Assembly: GCA_009694195.1 (NCBI GenBank)
Contig: SHVQ01000011.1
Location: forward strand, 1 to 64,000
Direction: 5' to 3'
Source: Rhodospirillales bacterium
GTDB lineage: Bacteria; Pseudomonadota; Alphaproteobacteria; Rhodospirillales; SHVQ01
Length of the DNA: 64,000 bases
Position 1 is the stretch's first letter. Every line of letters begins with the position of its first letter. Position numbers and translations under genes: made by a program. The notes below the pieces were generated by a model. That model worked only from the letters and a program-made list of their open reading frames with translations, was not told where the DNA came from and made no database searches. Positions 35,914-45,170 of this stretch are shown piece after piece.

Positions 35914-38517
35914 ATGGCCAAAAACATGCTCATCGACGCCACCCATCCCGAGGAAACCCGGGTCGTGGTCGTCAGCGGAAACCGTGTCGAAGATTTTGAC
36001 GTCGAGGTCCAGTCCCGAAAAGAGCTCAAAGGCAACATCTACCTCGCAAAAGTAACCCGGGTCGAGCCGTCTCTGCAGGCGGCGTTCGTCGACTACGGCG
36101 GCAACCGCCACGGGTTTCTCGCCTTCGACGAAATCCACGCCGACTACTACCAGATTCCGATCGCCGATCGGCAGGCCTTGATGGCGGAGCAAACCGCCGC
36201 AGAGGCCGCCGAGAAGGCGGCGAGCGAATCGACCGAGCGCGTGGCGCCGTCGGGCGGCGTCGAGACCGTGGGCGGAGACTCGGGCGAGGAGGAAGAAGAA
36301 GTCCGCCGGCCGCGGCAGCTCTTTCGGAATTACAAAATCCAGGAAGTCATCAAGCGCCGCCAGATTCTCCTCATCCAGGTCGTGAAGGAGGAGCGGGGCA
36401 CCAAAGGCGCCGCCCTCACCACGTACGTCTCGCTCGCCGGCCGCTATTGCGTGCTCATGCCGAACACCGCGCGCGGCGGCGGCATCTCGCGGAAGATCGG
36501 CAACAGCCCCGACCGCAAGCGGCTGAAGAGCATCCTCAACGAGCTCGACATCCCCGCCGGCATGGCGGTGATCGTCCGGACCGCGGGCTCCACGCGGAGC
36601 AAGGCCGAGATCAAGCGCGACTACGACTACCTCTTACGGCTGTGGACCACGATCCGCGAGACGACGCTCGAATCAATCGCTCCCTGTCTCATCCACGAGG
36701 AAGGCAACCTCATCAAGCGGGCGATCCGCGATCTGTACGCGAAGGATATCGAGGAAATCATCATCGCGGGCGACGAGGGCTATCGGATGGCCCGCGACTT
36801 CATGAAATTGCTCATTCCGAGCCACATGAAGCGGGTCAAGCTCGACAAAGACGAGCCCGTGCCCCTCTTCCATCGCTATCAGATCGAGAGCCAGCTCGAC
36901 GCCATCCACAACCCGCAGGTCCAGCTGCGGTCGGGCGGATACATCGTCATCAACCCGACGGAAGCCCTGGTGTCGATCGACGTCAACTCCGGCCGCGCCA
37001 CGCGCGAGCGCAACATCGAAGAGACGGCGCTGGCCACCAACGTCGAGGCGGCTGACGAAATCGCACGCCAACTGCGCCTTCGCGACCTCGCCGGACTCAT
37101 CGTCATCGACTTCATCGACATGGAAGTGAGCCGCAATCAGACGCGGGTGGAGCGCCAGCTCAAGGAGGCGCTCCGAAACGACCGGGCGCGGATCCAAGTC
37201 GGCCCCATCAGCCCGTTCGGGCTGCTGGAGATGTCGCGCCAGCGGCTCAGGCCCAGCCTGCTCGAAACGAGCACGGAGCCCTGCGCGCACTGCGGCGGAA
37301 CGGGGATACGGCGTTCCATCAACTCGTCCGCGCTCCACGTGCTCCGGGCGATCGAAGAGGAAGGGCTCCGCCATCGCGGCGCGAAAATCACGGTCCACGT
37401 TCCGCCGGCGATCGCGCTCTATATCCTCAACCAGAAGCGCACCCATCTCGCGGACATCGAGCACCGCTACGGGATCGGCACGTTCTTGGAGGCCGACGAC
37501 TCCTTGATCCCGCCGAATTATCGGATTACGCGGATTGAGGGTCCGGCGACCCAACCGCTGCCTGCCTTGCCGAAACCGGTGGCGGAGCAAAGCGAGCAAG
37601 CAGAAGCGGCGCCGACGGCGACCGAGCCGCAGACGACGCCAACGCCATCCGCGCCCGAGGTCGCCCCGCGCCCGCTGCAGCCCGGCGAGGAAGAAGGCGG
37701 GAAGCGCCGGAGACGGCGTCGCGGCCGACGCCGCGGACGCGACGGGCAACATGAGCTCCAGCCCGGTGGTCAACAGCCCGGCGGACAGCCTCATGTGGTC
37801 CAGCCTGGCAGTCAGCCGTATGTGCGGCCGGAAGGTCACTCCCCCGACACCGCCGGCCCGGCCCCTGAAGGCGTGTCCGAACCGGCCCCCTTCGCGCCGA
37901 ACGAGCCGCAGGCCGGCGCGGGCGGACCGCCGCAGCCCCGCCAGCCCCATCACGGCCCGGGCGGCCCGACGGACGCCGAGCACCGTGGGCGGCGGCGGCG
38001 CAGAGGCCGTCGCGGCGGCAAGCGACGCGGACACCGGCACCATGAGGGCGTCGATCCCATGGCGACACCAGCCAACTCCATGGCGACACCAGCCAACCCG
38101 TACGGACAGGCCGCGGGAGATATTCCGCCCGCAGGCGTTGTGGCCTCGGCGGAGCCCGTCGTTCAGCCCAACCCGTCATCGGCACCGCAGCCGGTTGTCT
38201 TTGAATCCGAGCCGCGCCAATACCGCAAGGAGCCGGCGTTCGAGCGGCAACAAGAGCCGACGTTCGCAAGGGAGATGCCTACGCCATCGGATGAGCCGCG
38301 CGAGCGGCACTATGCCGCCCCGGAGCGGGTGACGCCTCCGGAACCGCCGGCCCCTGTCGCGCACAGGCCCGCTGAAACCGTCGCCGCCGAACCCGAGCGA
38401 CCGGAGCCGGATCGCGCCGCCGCATCGAAGACCGTCATCATCGATGTCGACGCGGCGAAGGCCCCGGACGATGGATCGCAGCCGAAGCGCGGCTGGTGGC
38501 AGCGCTTCAACCGGTAA
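35914..38517 (+). CDS. rne: Ribonuclease E
   Basis: The 867-residue endoribonuclease has an S1 RNA-binding domain split by an acidic insertion (about residues 90-130, VETVGGDSGEEEEE). Catalytic aspartates are in VSIDVNSGR and IVIDFIDME. The zinc-link CxxC is in CAHCGGTGIRR. The C-terminal 330 residues are disordered, with arginine-rich runs ([13 protein letters not shown]) and Gln/Pro/Gly repeats, typical of the degradosome scaffold. ATG at 35914 gives the standard MAKNMLIDATHPEE start. Its stop touches the stop of the convergent aminotransferase with no gap. Confidence 0.95.
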   Translation: MAKNMLIDATHPEETRVVVVSGNRVEDFDVEVQSRKELKGNIYLAKVTRVEPSLQAAFVDYGGNRHGFLAFDEIHADYYQIPIADRQALMAEQTAAEAAEKAASESTERVAPSGGVETVGGDSGEEEEEVRRPRQLFRNYKIQEVIKRRQILLIQVVKEERGTKGAALTTYVSLAGRYCVLMPNTARGGGISRKIGNSPDRKRLKSILNELDIPAGMAVIVRTAGSTRSKAEIKRDYDYLLRLWTTIRETTLESIAPCLIHEEGNLIKRAIRDLYAKDIEEIIIAGDEGYRMARDFMKLLIPSHMKRVKLDKDEPVPLFHRYQIESQLDAIHNPQVQLRSGGYIVINPTEALVSIDVNSGRATRERNIEETALATNVEAADEIARQLRLRDLAGLIVIDFIDMEVSRNQTRVERQLKEALRNDRARIQVGPISPFGLLEMSRQRLRPSLLETSTEPCAHCGGTGIRRSINSSALHVLRAIEEEGLRHRGAKITVHVPPAIALYILNQKRTHLADIEHRYGIGTFLEADDSLIPPNYRITRIEGPATQPLPALPKPVAEQSEQAEAAPTATEPQTTPTPSAPEVAPRPLQPGEEEGGKRRRRRRGRRRGRDGQHELQPGGQQPGGQPHVVQPGSQPYVRPEGHSPDTAGPAPEGVSEPAPFAPNEPQAGAGGPPQPRQPHHGPGGPTDAEHRGRRRRRGRRGGKRRGHRHHEGVDPMATPANSMATPANPYGQAAGDIPPAGVVASAEPVVQPNPSSAPQPVVFESEPRQYRKEPAFERQQEPTFAREMPTPSDEPRERHYAAPERVTPPEPPAPVAHRPAETVAAEPERPEPDRAAASKTVIIDVDAAKAPDDGSQPKRGWWQRFNR
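38058..38099 (+). repeat. Two 21-bp tandem copies in the rne tail
   Basis: Two near-identical 21-base units, 38058-38078 and 38079-38099, encode two copies of a MATPAN-type peptide in the disordered tail of RNase E. The repeat is in frame and probably varies between strains. Confidence 0.8.
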
Positions 38518-39666
38518 TCACGCGCGCCATCGGTTGAGACGTTTCGCGGCCTCGACCATGTCCTCGGTCGAGCCCGCGAACGAGAAGCGGACGTAGCGGC
38601 TGCCCCGCTGGGGATCGAAATCGATCCCCGGCGTGATCGCGACGCCGGTCTCCGCCAGGATTTTCTTGCAGAAGGCAGCGCTGTCGTTGGTGAGCCCGGC
38701 CACGTCGGCGTAGAGATAAAACGCGCCGTCGGCCGACGTCAAACGCGTGAACCCCGCCTTCGGCAGCTCCTCAAGCAGGTGGGCGCGATTTTCCGCGTAT
38801 CGCCTGACGTTGGCATCCAAGTCGTCGTAGCACCCGAAGGCCGCGATCGCCGCGTGCTGCGAGATCGTCGGCGGCGAAATGAAAAAGTTTTGCGCCAGGC
38901 ACTCGACGGAGCGCATCAGGCTTTCGGGCGCCACCATCCACCCGAGCCGCCACCCGGTCATCGAGAAATACTTCGAGAAGCTGTTGACGACGATCGCGGT
39001 ATCCGAGATCGCGAGCGCGGTGTCGGCTTTCGTGCCGTACGTGATGCCGTGATAAATTTCGTCCGACACGAGCCGCACGCCGCGGTCCTCGCAATAATGC
39101 ACGATCGCCTTGAAGGGCTCGCTGGGGATCATCGTTCCCGCCGGATTCGAAGGGCTGGCGACGATGAGGCCGTCCAGGCGTCCCGGTACCTTGTCCAGCA
39201 GCGCCGGGGTCGGTTGAAAGTTGGTGTCGGGCCCGGTGAGCACGTCGACGACGTCGATATCGAGCGCGCGGAGGATGTTGCGGTACGCCGGATAGCCCGG
39301 GCTCGCGAGCGCAACGCGGTCGCCGGCGTCGAACGCGGCGAGAAACGAAAGCAGGAACGCCCCCGACGAGCCGGTCGTCACCACGACCCGGGCCGGATCC
39401 AACGACACTCCGTAAAAACGCTGATAATGACCGGCGATGGCGGAACGGAGTCCCGGAAGGCCGAAGGCATCGGTGTAGCCCAAGCGATCCTGTTCGAGCG
39501 CCGCGCGCGCCGCGTCGCACACGGCTTTCGGCGCGCCCGTGCTCGGCTGTCCGACCTCCATGTGGAGAACGCCCTCGCCGCGTGCTTGGCGCTCGTTCGC
39601 GGCGCGCATCACGTCCATGACGATAAAGGGCGAAATCGCCCCTCGCTTGGCGACCTTCAATGTCAT
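38518..39666 (-). CDS. PLP-dependent class I/II aminotransferase
   Basis: The 382-residue fold-type I aminotransferase has the PLP lysine in VNSFSKYFSMTGWRLGW, the Asn-Pro motif in SPSNPAGTM, and an arginine in VRFSFAGS for the substrate carboxylate. It is closest in style to aspartate/tyrosine/methionine aminotransferases, but the substrate cannot be assigned. It starts at 39666. Its 3' end abuts rne. The next upstream gene is a gamma-glutamyltransferase 37 bp away, so the two may be one operon. Confidence 0.88.
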   Translation of the reverse strand: MTLKVAKRGAISPFIVMDVMRAANERQARGEGVLHMEVGQPSTGAPKAVCDAARAALEQDRLGYTDAFGLPGLRSAIAGHYQRFYGVSLDPARVVVTTGSSGAFLLSFLAAFDAGDRVALASPGYPAYRNILRALDIDVVDVLTGPDTNFQPTPALLDKVPGRLDGLIVASPSNPAGTMIPSEPFKAIVHYCEDRGVRLVSDEIYHGITYGTKADTALAISDTAIVVNSFSKYFSMTGWRLGWMVAPESLMRSVECLAQNFFISPPTISQHAAIAAFGCYDDLDANVRRYAENRAHLLEELPKAGFTRLTSADGAFYLYADVAGLTNDSAAFCKKILAETGVAITPGIDFDPQRGSRYVRFSFAGSTEDMVEAAKRLNRWRA

Positions 39667-39703
39667 TGAACGGCGAAAGCTCCTTCGATGGCGCGGGGGT
39701 CGC

Positions 39704-41365
39704 CTACTTGTCGGCGCTGGTGGCGAGGCCGAATCCCCGGGTGGTGTCGGCTGCGACGGAACACGTCTCGGGCTTCGGCGGAAGGCCGCGCGTGCAATAG
39801 ATGGCGTTGACGGTTCCGAGCCCGACCGTCTCGGTGAGTTGGTGGCCACGCCGGCTGAGGGCCTGCATCAGAGCCTCGTCGAGTCCCTTCTCGTAATAGA
39901 GGAGATCGGGCAATCCGCCGTGGTGCACGCGCTTTGCCGCGAGCGCGTCCTCGAGAGGAGTCTTGGCGAGCACGGCACGGGCGACGGCGGTGACCATGGC
40001 GGTCGGCGCCACCACGCCACCCGATGCCGCCGCGGCCAGAAAGAACTCGTTGGTGTTCTTGTTGACGATCATCATCGGCCCGAGGGACGTGGGGCCCCGA
40101 CCTTCGGCGCCCGGCAAGGTCGCGAGCACGATACCCGTGCCCGGCGCCACGCGCCCGGTGCCGAACAGGTTGTTCATGGTGAGAGCGCAGGCGACCGCCG
40201 ACGATTCCCGGTCGACGACGACGAACGTCGTCGCCGCCGGGTTTTCGGCGCGCTCGACGGGGGCCGGCTGCAATTGGGCCGCCGCGACGCGGGCGTCCTT
40301 GCGATAGCTGTCCATCTGCCGCTCGGAGCGCTCGGGCGACACAAGCTGCGATGCTGGAAGTGCCACGGTCCCGTCGGGCTTCAGCCACACCGAGCGGTCG
40401 GCATAGGCGCGGAGCGCCGTCTCGGCCAGCAAATGAAGCCGCTCGTCCGGCTGGGCGTCGGCGAATCTGTCCTTGGCCGACAGCATGGACCACATCGCCG
40501 CGGCGACCGCGCCGGCGGCCGCCGGCGGCGGGGCGAAATGCAGCGTCCAGGTGCGCGTTGGGATCTGAACGGTCTCCCGCCAGGTCGGCGTGAAGGCGCG
40601 AAGGTCTTCGATACTGAGCGATCCGCCGGCGCGATTGACCGCGTCCACCAGGCGGGTGGCGATCTGGCCGCTGTAAAAATCGCCCGGGCCTTCCGTGGCG
40701 ATCCGGCTCAGCACCCCCGCGAGGTCGACTTGGCTGAGGAAATCCCCTTCGCGAACGAGGGTCTTGCCGCCCGGCCGGCCGAACACACGCCTCATCTCCG
40801 GGTCTTCGAGCAGCGCGGGCTCGACGCGGGCGACGTCATGGGCGAACGCGCGCGAGACCGGCTCGCCGAAGCGGGCGATGTTGGCGGCGGGCGAGACGAG
40901 CTGCTGCCAGCGCATGCGGCCGTACTTCGCGTGCAGGGCGAAGAATCCGCGCGGATTGGTGGGAACGGCGCTCGGCCGCGTCGCTCCGGGCGGAATCCGG
41001 CTCGGCAGCGGCGTCAGAAAGTCGATCGCCTCGGTGGTCTTCTTGGCCCAGTCGTGCACCACGCAGATTCCGCCGCCGCCGAGACTGGCCGCCGACGGGT
41101 TGGTGACGGCGAGCGCAAAATAGATGGCGACCGCCGCATCCGCCGCCGTGCCGCCCGCCGACAGAATTTCGCGCCCGACGACCGCCGCGCGCGGGACATC
41201 CGCCGCGACCCCGCCCAGAAAGCCTTTGACAAAGCCGGGCCGGCCCCGCAAAGCCTCATCTTCCTTCGATCCGCATCCGCACACTGCGACCAGGAGGAAA
41301 AGGGCGGCGATTTGACGCCACCGCCCGGCGACACTACCTTTCCTGCTGACAAGAGAACTGGACAA
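39704..41365 (-). CDS. ggt: Gamma-glutamyltransferase-family lipoprotein
   Basis: The protein of about 550 residues is of the GGT/threonine-peptidase fold, made as a proenzyme that cleaves itself. It has AAVVGREILSAGGTAADAAVA at the start of the mature part and the autocleavage threonine in ENPAATTFVVVDRES. The N-terminus reads as a lipoprotein signal (WRQIAALFLLVAVCGCGS), which is unusual because most GGTs are soluble periplasmic proteins. No ATG suits the signal: TTG at 41365 or GTG at 41380 are the candidates, and both meet or overlap the divergent gene at 41370. Confidence 0.85.
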   Translation of the reverse strand: MSSSLVSRKGSVAGRWRQIAALFLLVAVCGCGSKEDEALRGRPGFVKGFLGGVAADVPRAAVVGREILSAGGTAADAAVAIYFALAVTNPSAASLGGGGICVVHDWAKKTTEAIDFLTPLPSRIPPGATRPSAVPTNPRGFFALHAKYGRMRWQQLVSPAANIARFGEPVSRAFAHDVARVEPALLEDPEMRRVFGRPGGKTLVREGDFLSQVDLAGVLSRIATEGPGDFYSGQIATRLVDAVNRAGGSLSIEDLRAFTPTWRETVQIPTRTWTLHFAPPPAAAGAVAAAMWSMLSAKDRFADAQPDERLHLLAETALRAYADRSVWLKPDGTVALPASQLVSPERSERQMDSYRKDARVAAAQLQPAPVERAENPAATTFVVVDRESSAVACALTMNNLFGTGRVAPGTGIVLATLPGAEGRGPTSLGPMMIVNKNTNEFFLAAAASGGVVAPTAMVTAVARAVLAKTPLEDALAAKRVHHGGLPDLLYYEKGLDEALMQALSRRGHQLTETVGLGTVNAIYCTRGLPPKPETCSVAADTTRGFGLATSADK

Positions 41366-41369
41366 CGGA

Positions 41370-42737
41370 ATGAAACGCACGGCCAAGACGCTCGCCCTCC
41401 TCCTCATCGTGAGCCTTGCGCTCCCGTCGGGGGCGATGAGCCAGTCCCAACCGCGCATCAGCTTTCTCCGCGATGCCGAGACGGAAAATACCATTCGCAT
41501 CGTGGCGACGCCACTCTTCCGAGCGGCCGGCCTGAGCGCCGAGGGCGTGCGGGTCTTTCTCGTCAATGACAAGTCCCTGAACGCGTTCGTGGCGGGAGGC
41601 CAGAACCTATTCCTCAACACCGGTCTCCTGATGCGGGCCGAGGATGTAGGCCAATTGATCGGCGTCATCGCCCACGAAACCGGGCACATCGCCGGCGGGC
41701 ACTTGTCGAGAACCCACTCCCAGCTCCAGAACACGGCGGCGGCTTCGATTTTGGCCATGGTTCTCGGGGCGGGCGTCGGCGCGGCGACGGGCCGCGGGGA
41801 CGTCGGGACCGCGCTCATTCTCGGCGGCCAGTCGTCGTCCATACGCTCTTTCCTTCAATACAGCCGGGATCAGGAAGGCCAGGCCGATCAAGCGGCGTTT
41901 TCGTTTCTCGACAAGACCGGTCAGTCGGCCAGGGGCCTCTTCGAGTTCCTCAAGATCCTGGAAGACCAGGAGCTGCTCAACATCGAGCGCCAGGACCCGT
42001 ACCTCCGCACCCACCCGATCACCCAGGAACGCGTCCAGGCGGCGGCCGCACACATTGCGCGTTCGCCAAACTCGAACGCGCAGCCGCGTCCGGAGTATGA
42101 CGCGATGTTCCAGCGGGTGCGGGCCAAGCTCTTTGCCTATATCGAGTCCGTTCCGACCACGCTCGCCCGTTATAAGGACGGCGACCCCCGGGTCGAGGCC
42201 CGATACGCGCGCGCCTTCGCCTATTATCGGAAGCCGGACCTTGGCATGGCGTTGCCGCTGATCGACGGCCTTATCCAAGAGTCTCCGAACGATCCTTATT
42301 TCCACGAGCTCAAGGGACAGATGCTGTTCGAGAACGGCCGCGCCGCGGAGGCACTCCCGGCGTACGAAAAGGCCGTCAGCCTGCTTCCGAACAACGCCCT
42401 CCTCCGCCGCGATCTCGCGCACGTCCAGATCGAGCTCAACGATGAGAGTCTGCTCGATCAGGCGATCGAGAATTTGCGCATGAGCCTGGCGCGCGAACGC
42501 GACACCTCGAGCGCCTGGCGACACCTGGCGATCGCCTACGGCCGCCAAGGGAAAACCGGTCTGAGCACGGTCTCCCTCGCGGAGGAAGCTCTGCTTCAAG
42601 GCAAGATGCGGGATGCCCGCGGCCTGGCGGAACGGGCGCAGCGGTTCCTGGAGCCCAATACGCCGGCGTGGCTGCAGGCGCAGGACATTTTCGACGCCGC
42701 GGATCGGCGAATGAAGGAAATAAAAGACGGCAGATAA
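41370..42737 (+). CDS. bepA: BepA-like M48 metalloprotease with TPRs
   Basis: The 455-residue periplasmic protein has a signal peptide ending near GAMSQS and a zinc protease domain with HETGH (H102-H106). The third ligand is in SRDQEGQADQAAF. A TPR region spans about residues 250-440. BepA-like proteases assist or degrade stalled outer-membrane proteins. The gene is divergent from ggt and precedes the DUF3047 gene by 10 bp, probably co-transcribed. Confidence 0.9.
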   Translation: MKRTAKTLALLLIVSLALPSGAMSQSQPRISFLRDAETENTIRIVATPLFRAAGLSAEGVRVFLVNDKSLNAFVAGGQNLFLNTGLLMRAEDVGQLIGVIAHETGHIAGGHLSRTHSQLQNTAAASILAMVLGAGVGAATGRGDVGTALILGGQSSSIRSFLQYSRDQEGQADQAAFSFLDKTGQSARGLFEFLKILEDQELLNIERQDPYLRTHPITQERVQAAAAHIARSPNSNAQPRPEYDAMFQRVRAKLFAYIESVPTTLARYKDGDPRVEARYARAFAYYRKPDLGMALPLIDGLIQESPNDPYFHELKGQMLFENGRAAEALPAYEKAVSLLPNNALLRRDLAHVQIELNDESLLDQAIENLRMSLARERDTSSAWRHLAIAYGRQGKTGLSTVSLAEEALLQGKMRDARGLAERAQRFLEPNTPAWLQAQDIFDAADRRMKEIKDGR

Positions 42738-42747
42738 GCGCGCGTTC

Positions 42748-43482
42748 ATGCTCGTTCCTCTCCAGCCGTGGCTCCGGCGCCTTCTAGCGCGCGGCCGCTT
42801 CTTCGCATTCGCTTGGGCACTCATGCTCATCGGCTGTGCCGAAGAGACGGCCATGGTCGAGCCGGATGGAAAGCTCGACGTGCTGGGGCCTGCGCCCGGC
42901 TTCTCCACCCAGTCCCTCCCGAGCGGCTGGGTTATCGCGGGAGGGGCTGCCCAAGCGCGCTTTTCGGTGATCGAGTACGAAGGCATCCCGGTTCTCAAGG
43001 TGACCTCGGGCGATCAGGAGGTCTATGCCGTCCGGCGGGTCGACGCGAGTCTGCTGACGACGCCCTATCTAAGCTGGTCGTGGAACGTGGACGCCCATGG
43101 CCAAGGTCAACATCCCGTGCGTTTGATTGTCGGATTTCGCGGCGGGCAGACGAAATCCGGTGCATCGCGCTCGCGATGGTCGGGGCCCAGCCTGCCCGCG
43201 CACGATCGCATTCTGGCCCTCACCTGGGGCGATTCGGCGCTTAATCGCGGCACGCTCGCGGCGTCCGACGACGGTCGCGCATGGCCCACCTACACGGTGC
43301 GCGGCGGGCGCGAGAACAGTCGAAACTGGTGGCTGGAAACCGTCGACCTCGCCCAGCTCTACGCCGGGGCATGGCCGGAAGACGATCCCTCGACGGCGCG
43401 ATTGATGTTCATCGGCGTTGCCGTCGTCGCGAGCCCGAAGACGGCCGTCGCCCACGTCGCGGGCGTCCAGCTCTCCCGGTAG
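42748..43482 (+). CDS. DUF3047-like lipoprotein
   Basis: The 244-residue protein has a lipoprotein signal (LMLIGCAEE). Its body resembles DUF3047 proteins: FSVIEYEGIPVLKVTSG, YLSWSWNVD, HPVRLIVGFRGG and a C-terminal VVASPKTAVAHVAGVQLSR. It is probably a beta-sandwich, carbohydrate-binding-like fold on the periplasmic face of a membrane. Function unknown. It follows a BepA-like protease, so an envelope role is plausible. Confidence 0.7.
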   Translation: MLVPLQPWLRRLLARGRFFAFAWALMLIGCAEETAMVEPDGKLDVLGPAPGFSTQSLPSGWVIAGGAAQARFSVIEYEGIPVLKVTSGDQEVYAVRRVDASLLTTPYLSWSWNVDAHGQGQHPVRLIVGFRGGQTKSGASRSRWSGPSLPAHDRILALTWGDSALNRGTLAASDDGRAWPTYTVRGGRENSRNWWLETVDLAQLYAGAWPEDDPSTARLMFIGVAVVASPKTAVAHVAGVQLSR

Positions 43483-43590
43483 CCGCGTCACATCTTCGTG
43501 ATGGAAACCGGCGCGAACGTTTAATCTGCTTGTTGCCTGCGGGCAGGTGACGCATCATTCGTCCCTGAAAGACCATTCGGAGTCCGTTTT

Positions 43591-44364
43591 ATGATCGTGC
43601 GTATGCTTGCCAAGCTCGCTTTCGTTGTCGTTACGGTCGCGATCGGAACGGCGCTTCCGCTCGAAAATGCCCGGAGTCAATCCGCGGGAGGCGCCTTCAC
43701 GCCCGAGCAACGGAAGGCGGTCGAGGAGATCGTGCGCGAGTATCTCCGCGAGAACCCGGACGTCCTGATGGACGCGATCAGCGCGTTTCGAGAAAAGCAG
43801 GAAGCGGAAGCCAAGCGGCAGACCGCGGAAGCCTTCGAAGCGAAGCGCAACGAGCTCCTGAACGACCCGGCGACTCCCGTCGCCGGCAATCCGCAGGGCG
43901 ACGTGACCGTCGTCGAGTTCTTCGACTACCGCTGCGGGTACTGCAAGCGCGTCTTCCCCGTCGTCAACGATCTGCTGAAAAGCGACCCCAAGATCCGCTA
44001 CGTGCTCAAGGAGCTCCCGATCCTCGGGCCTGAATCCGTCGGCGCCACGCGCGCGGCTCTCGCGGCCTGGAGGATGGACAAGAGCAAGTATGTGCCCTTC
44101 CGCACCGCACTCATGGAAACGAAAGGCAGCCTGCCGACCAGCAAGATCCTTCAGATCGCCGGCAGCGTCGGCCTCGACGTGCCCAAGCTCGAGAAGGCCA
44201 TGGCCGATCCCGCGATCGAAACCATGATCGACAAGAACCGAGCTCTCGCCCAGGCCTTGGGAATCGAAGGAACGCCCGCGTTCATCATCGGCAATGAGCT
44301 GGTTCCGGGCGCCATCGACCTGGACACGTTCCGCCGGCTTGTGGCGGCGGCGCGGAAAGGCTGA
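43591..44364 (+). CDS. DsbA-family thiol-disulfide oxidoreductase
   Basis: The 257-residue periplasmic protein has a signal peptide (about residues 1-30) and an N-terminal helical region (EQRKAVEEIVREYLRENPDVL). The thioredoxin-fold DsbA domain has the active site CGYC at C115/C118 and the cis-proline in GTPAFII. The N-terminal helix is like that of ScsC/Com1-type proteins, which may oligomerise and act as isomerases. It has its own short upstream region of about 110 bp. No DsbB is nearby. Confidence 0.88.
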   Translation: MIVRMLAKLAFVVVTVAIGTALPLENARSQSAGGAFTPEQRKAVEEIVREYLRENPDVLMDAISAFREKQEAEAKRQTAEAFEAKRNELLNDPATPVAGNPQGDVTVVEFFDYRCGYCKRVFPVVNDLLKSDPKIRYVLKELPILGPESVGATRAALAAWRMDKSKYVPFRTALMETKGSLPTSKILQIAGSVGLDVPKLEKAMADPAIETMIDKNRALAQALGIEGTPAFIIGNELVPGAIDLDTFRRLVAAARKG

Positions 44365-44375
44365 ACGGGTCGGGC

Positions 44376-45080
44376 TTAGCGGATCGGCAACAGCGAAAAC
44401 CGGAATCCGTTCGGCCCGTCGATCAGAAGAAACAGCTTTTCTCGCCCCTGCGTCTTCGCCTCGCGGTACTTCGCCAGCACTTGTTCCGGAAGCCAGACGT
44501 CTTCCTGATTGACCTGAACGATGATCTCGCCGCGCTGGAGGTCCATGTTCTGGGCCTTGTCGGCGTCCACCAGGCTGATTACCACGCCGACCGAGCCCCA
44601 GCGCACGTTGAAGGCTTCGCGCACCTTGGCGGTGAGCGCGACCAGCGTGAGCCCGGCCTCAGGGATCGTCCCGAAGGAATCCTTGGCCACGCGCCACTGC
44701 TCCGGCCAGCGTCCGGTTTCCAACGTGAGGTCGAGCGGCTTGCGCCCGCGCAGCACGGCGACCGGCACCTTCTGACCGGCCTTGAGGGCGCCGACCACTT
44801 TGACCACCTGATCGACCTCGCCGACTTCGGCGCCGCCGATTTTCAGGATGATATCGCCCCGCTGAAATCCGGACTTGTCGGACGGCCCCCCGAGCGCCAC
44901 GTCGCGCACCAGCACCCCTTTTTGCGCCGGCAAGCCGAGCGCGGCGGTGACCTCGGGCGACACCCCTTGAATGTGCAGACCGACGAACGCCGCCTCGGAC
45001 TGGGCCTGCGAATCCGTCGGCATCAGCCCAAGAAACAGACAGGCGAGCGCGACAACGGTTCCCCGCCCGAGCAACCGCAC
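44376..45080 (-). CDS. PDZ-only exported protein
   Basis: The 234-residue exported protein has a signal peptide (ending near DSQAQS) and two PDZ domains (about residues 35-110 and 145-225), but no protease triad. The sequence of each looks like the PDZ pair of DegP/DegQ-type proteases (GLHIQGVSPEVTAALGLP..., GVVISLVDADKAQ...). It may be a decoy or adaptor that binds substrates of such proteases. It lies downstream of eipB on the same strand with a 90-bp gap. Confidence 0.8.
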   Translation of the reverse strand: MRLLGRGTVVALACLFLGLMPTDSQAQSEAAFVGLHIQGVSPEVTAALGLPAQKGVLVRDVALGGPSDKSGFQRGDIILKIGGAEVGEVDQVVKVVGALKAGQKVPVAVLRGRKPLDLTLETGRWPEQWRVAKDSFGTIPEAGLTLVALTAKVREAFNVRWGSVGVVISLVDADKAQNMDLQRGEIIVQVNQEDVWLPEQVLAKYREAKTQGREKLFLLIDGPNGFRFSLLPIR

Positions 45081-45170
45081 CTACTCCACCTTCTCAACCG
45101 GATTGCGAATGACCCCCTCCCCTCCTCGTCCCTTACCGCTCGCCTCCTCTTGACCGGGCCTCCTCCGACG

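Noticed and set aside
35757-35999. Short open frame over the rne leader
   Set aside because: It overlaps the true rne start in another frame and has no recognisable product or ribosome site.
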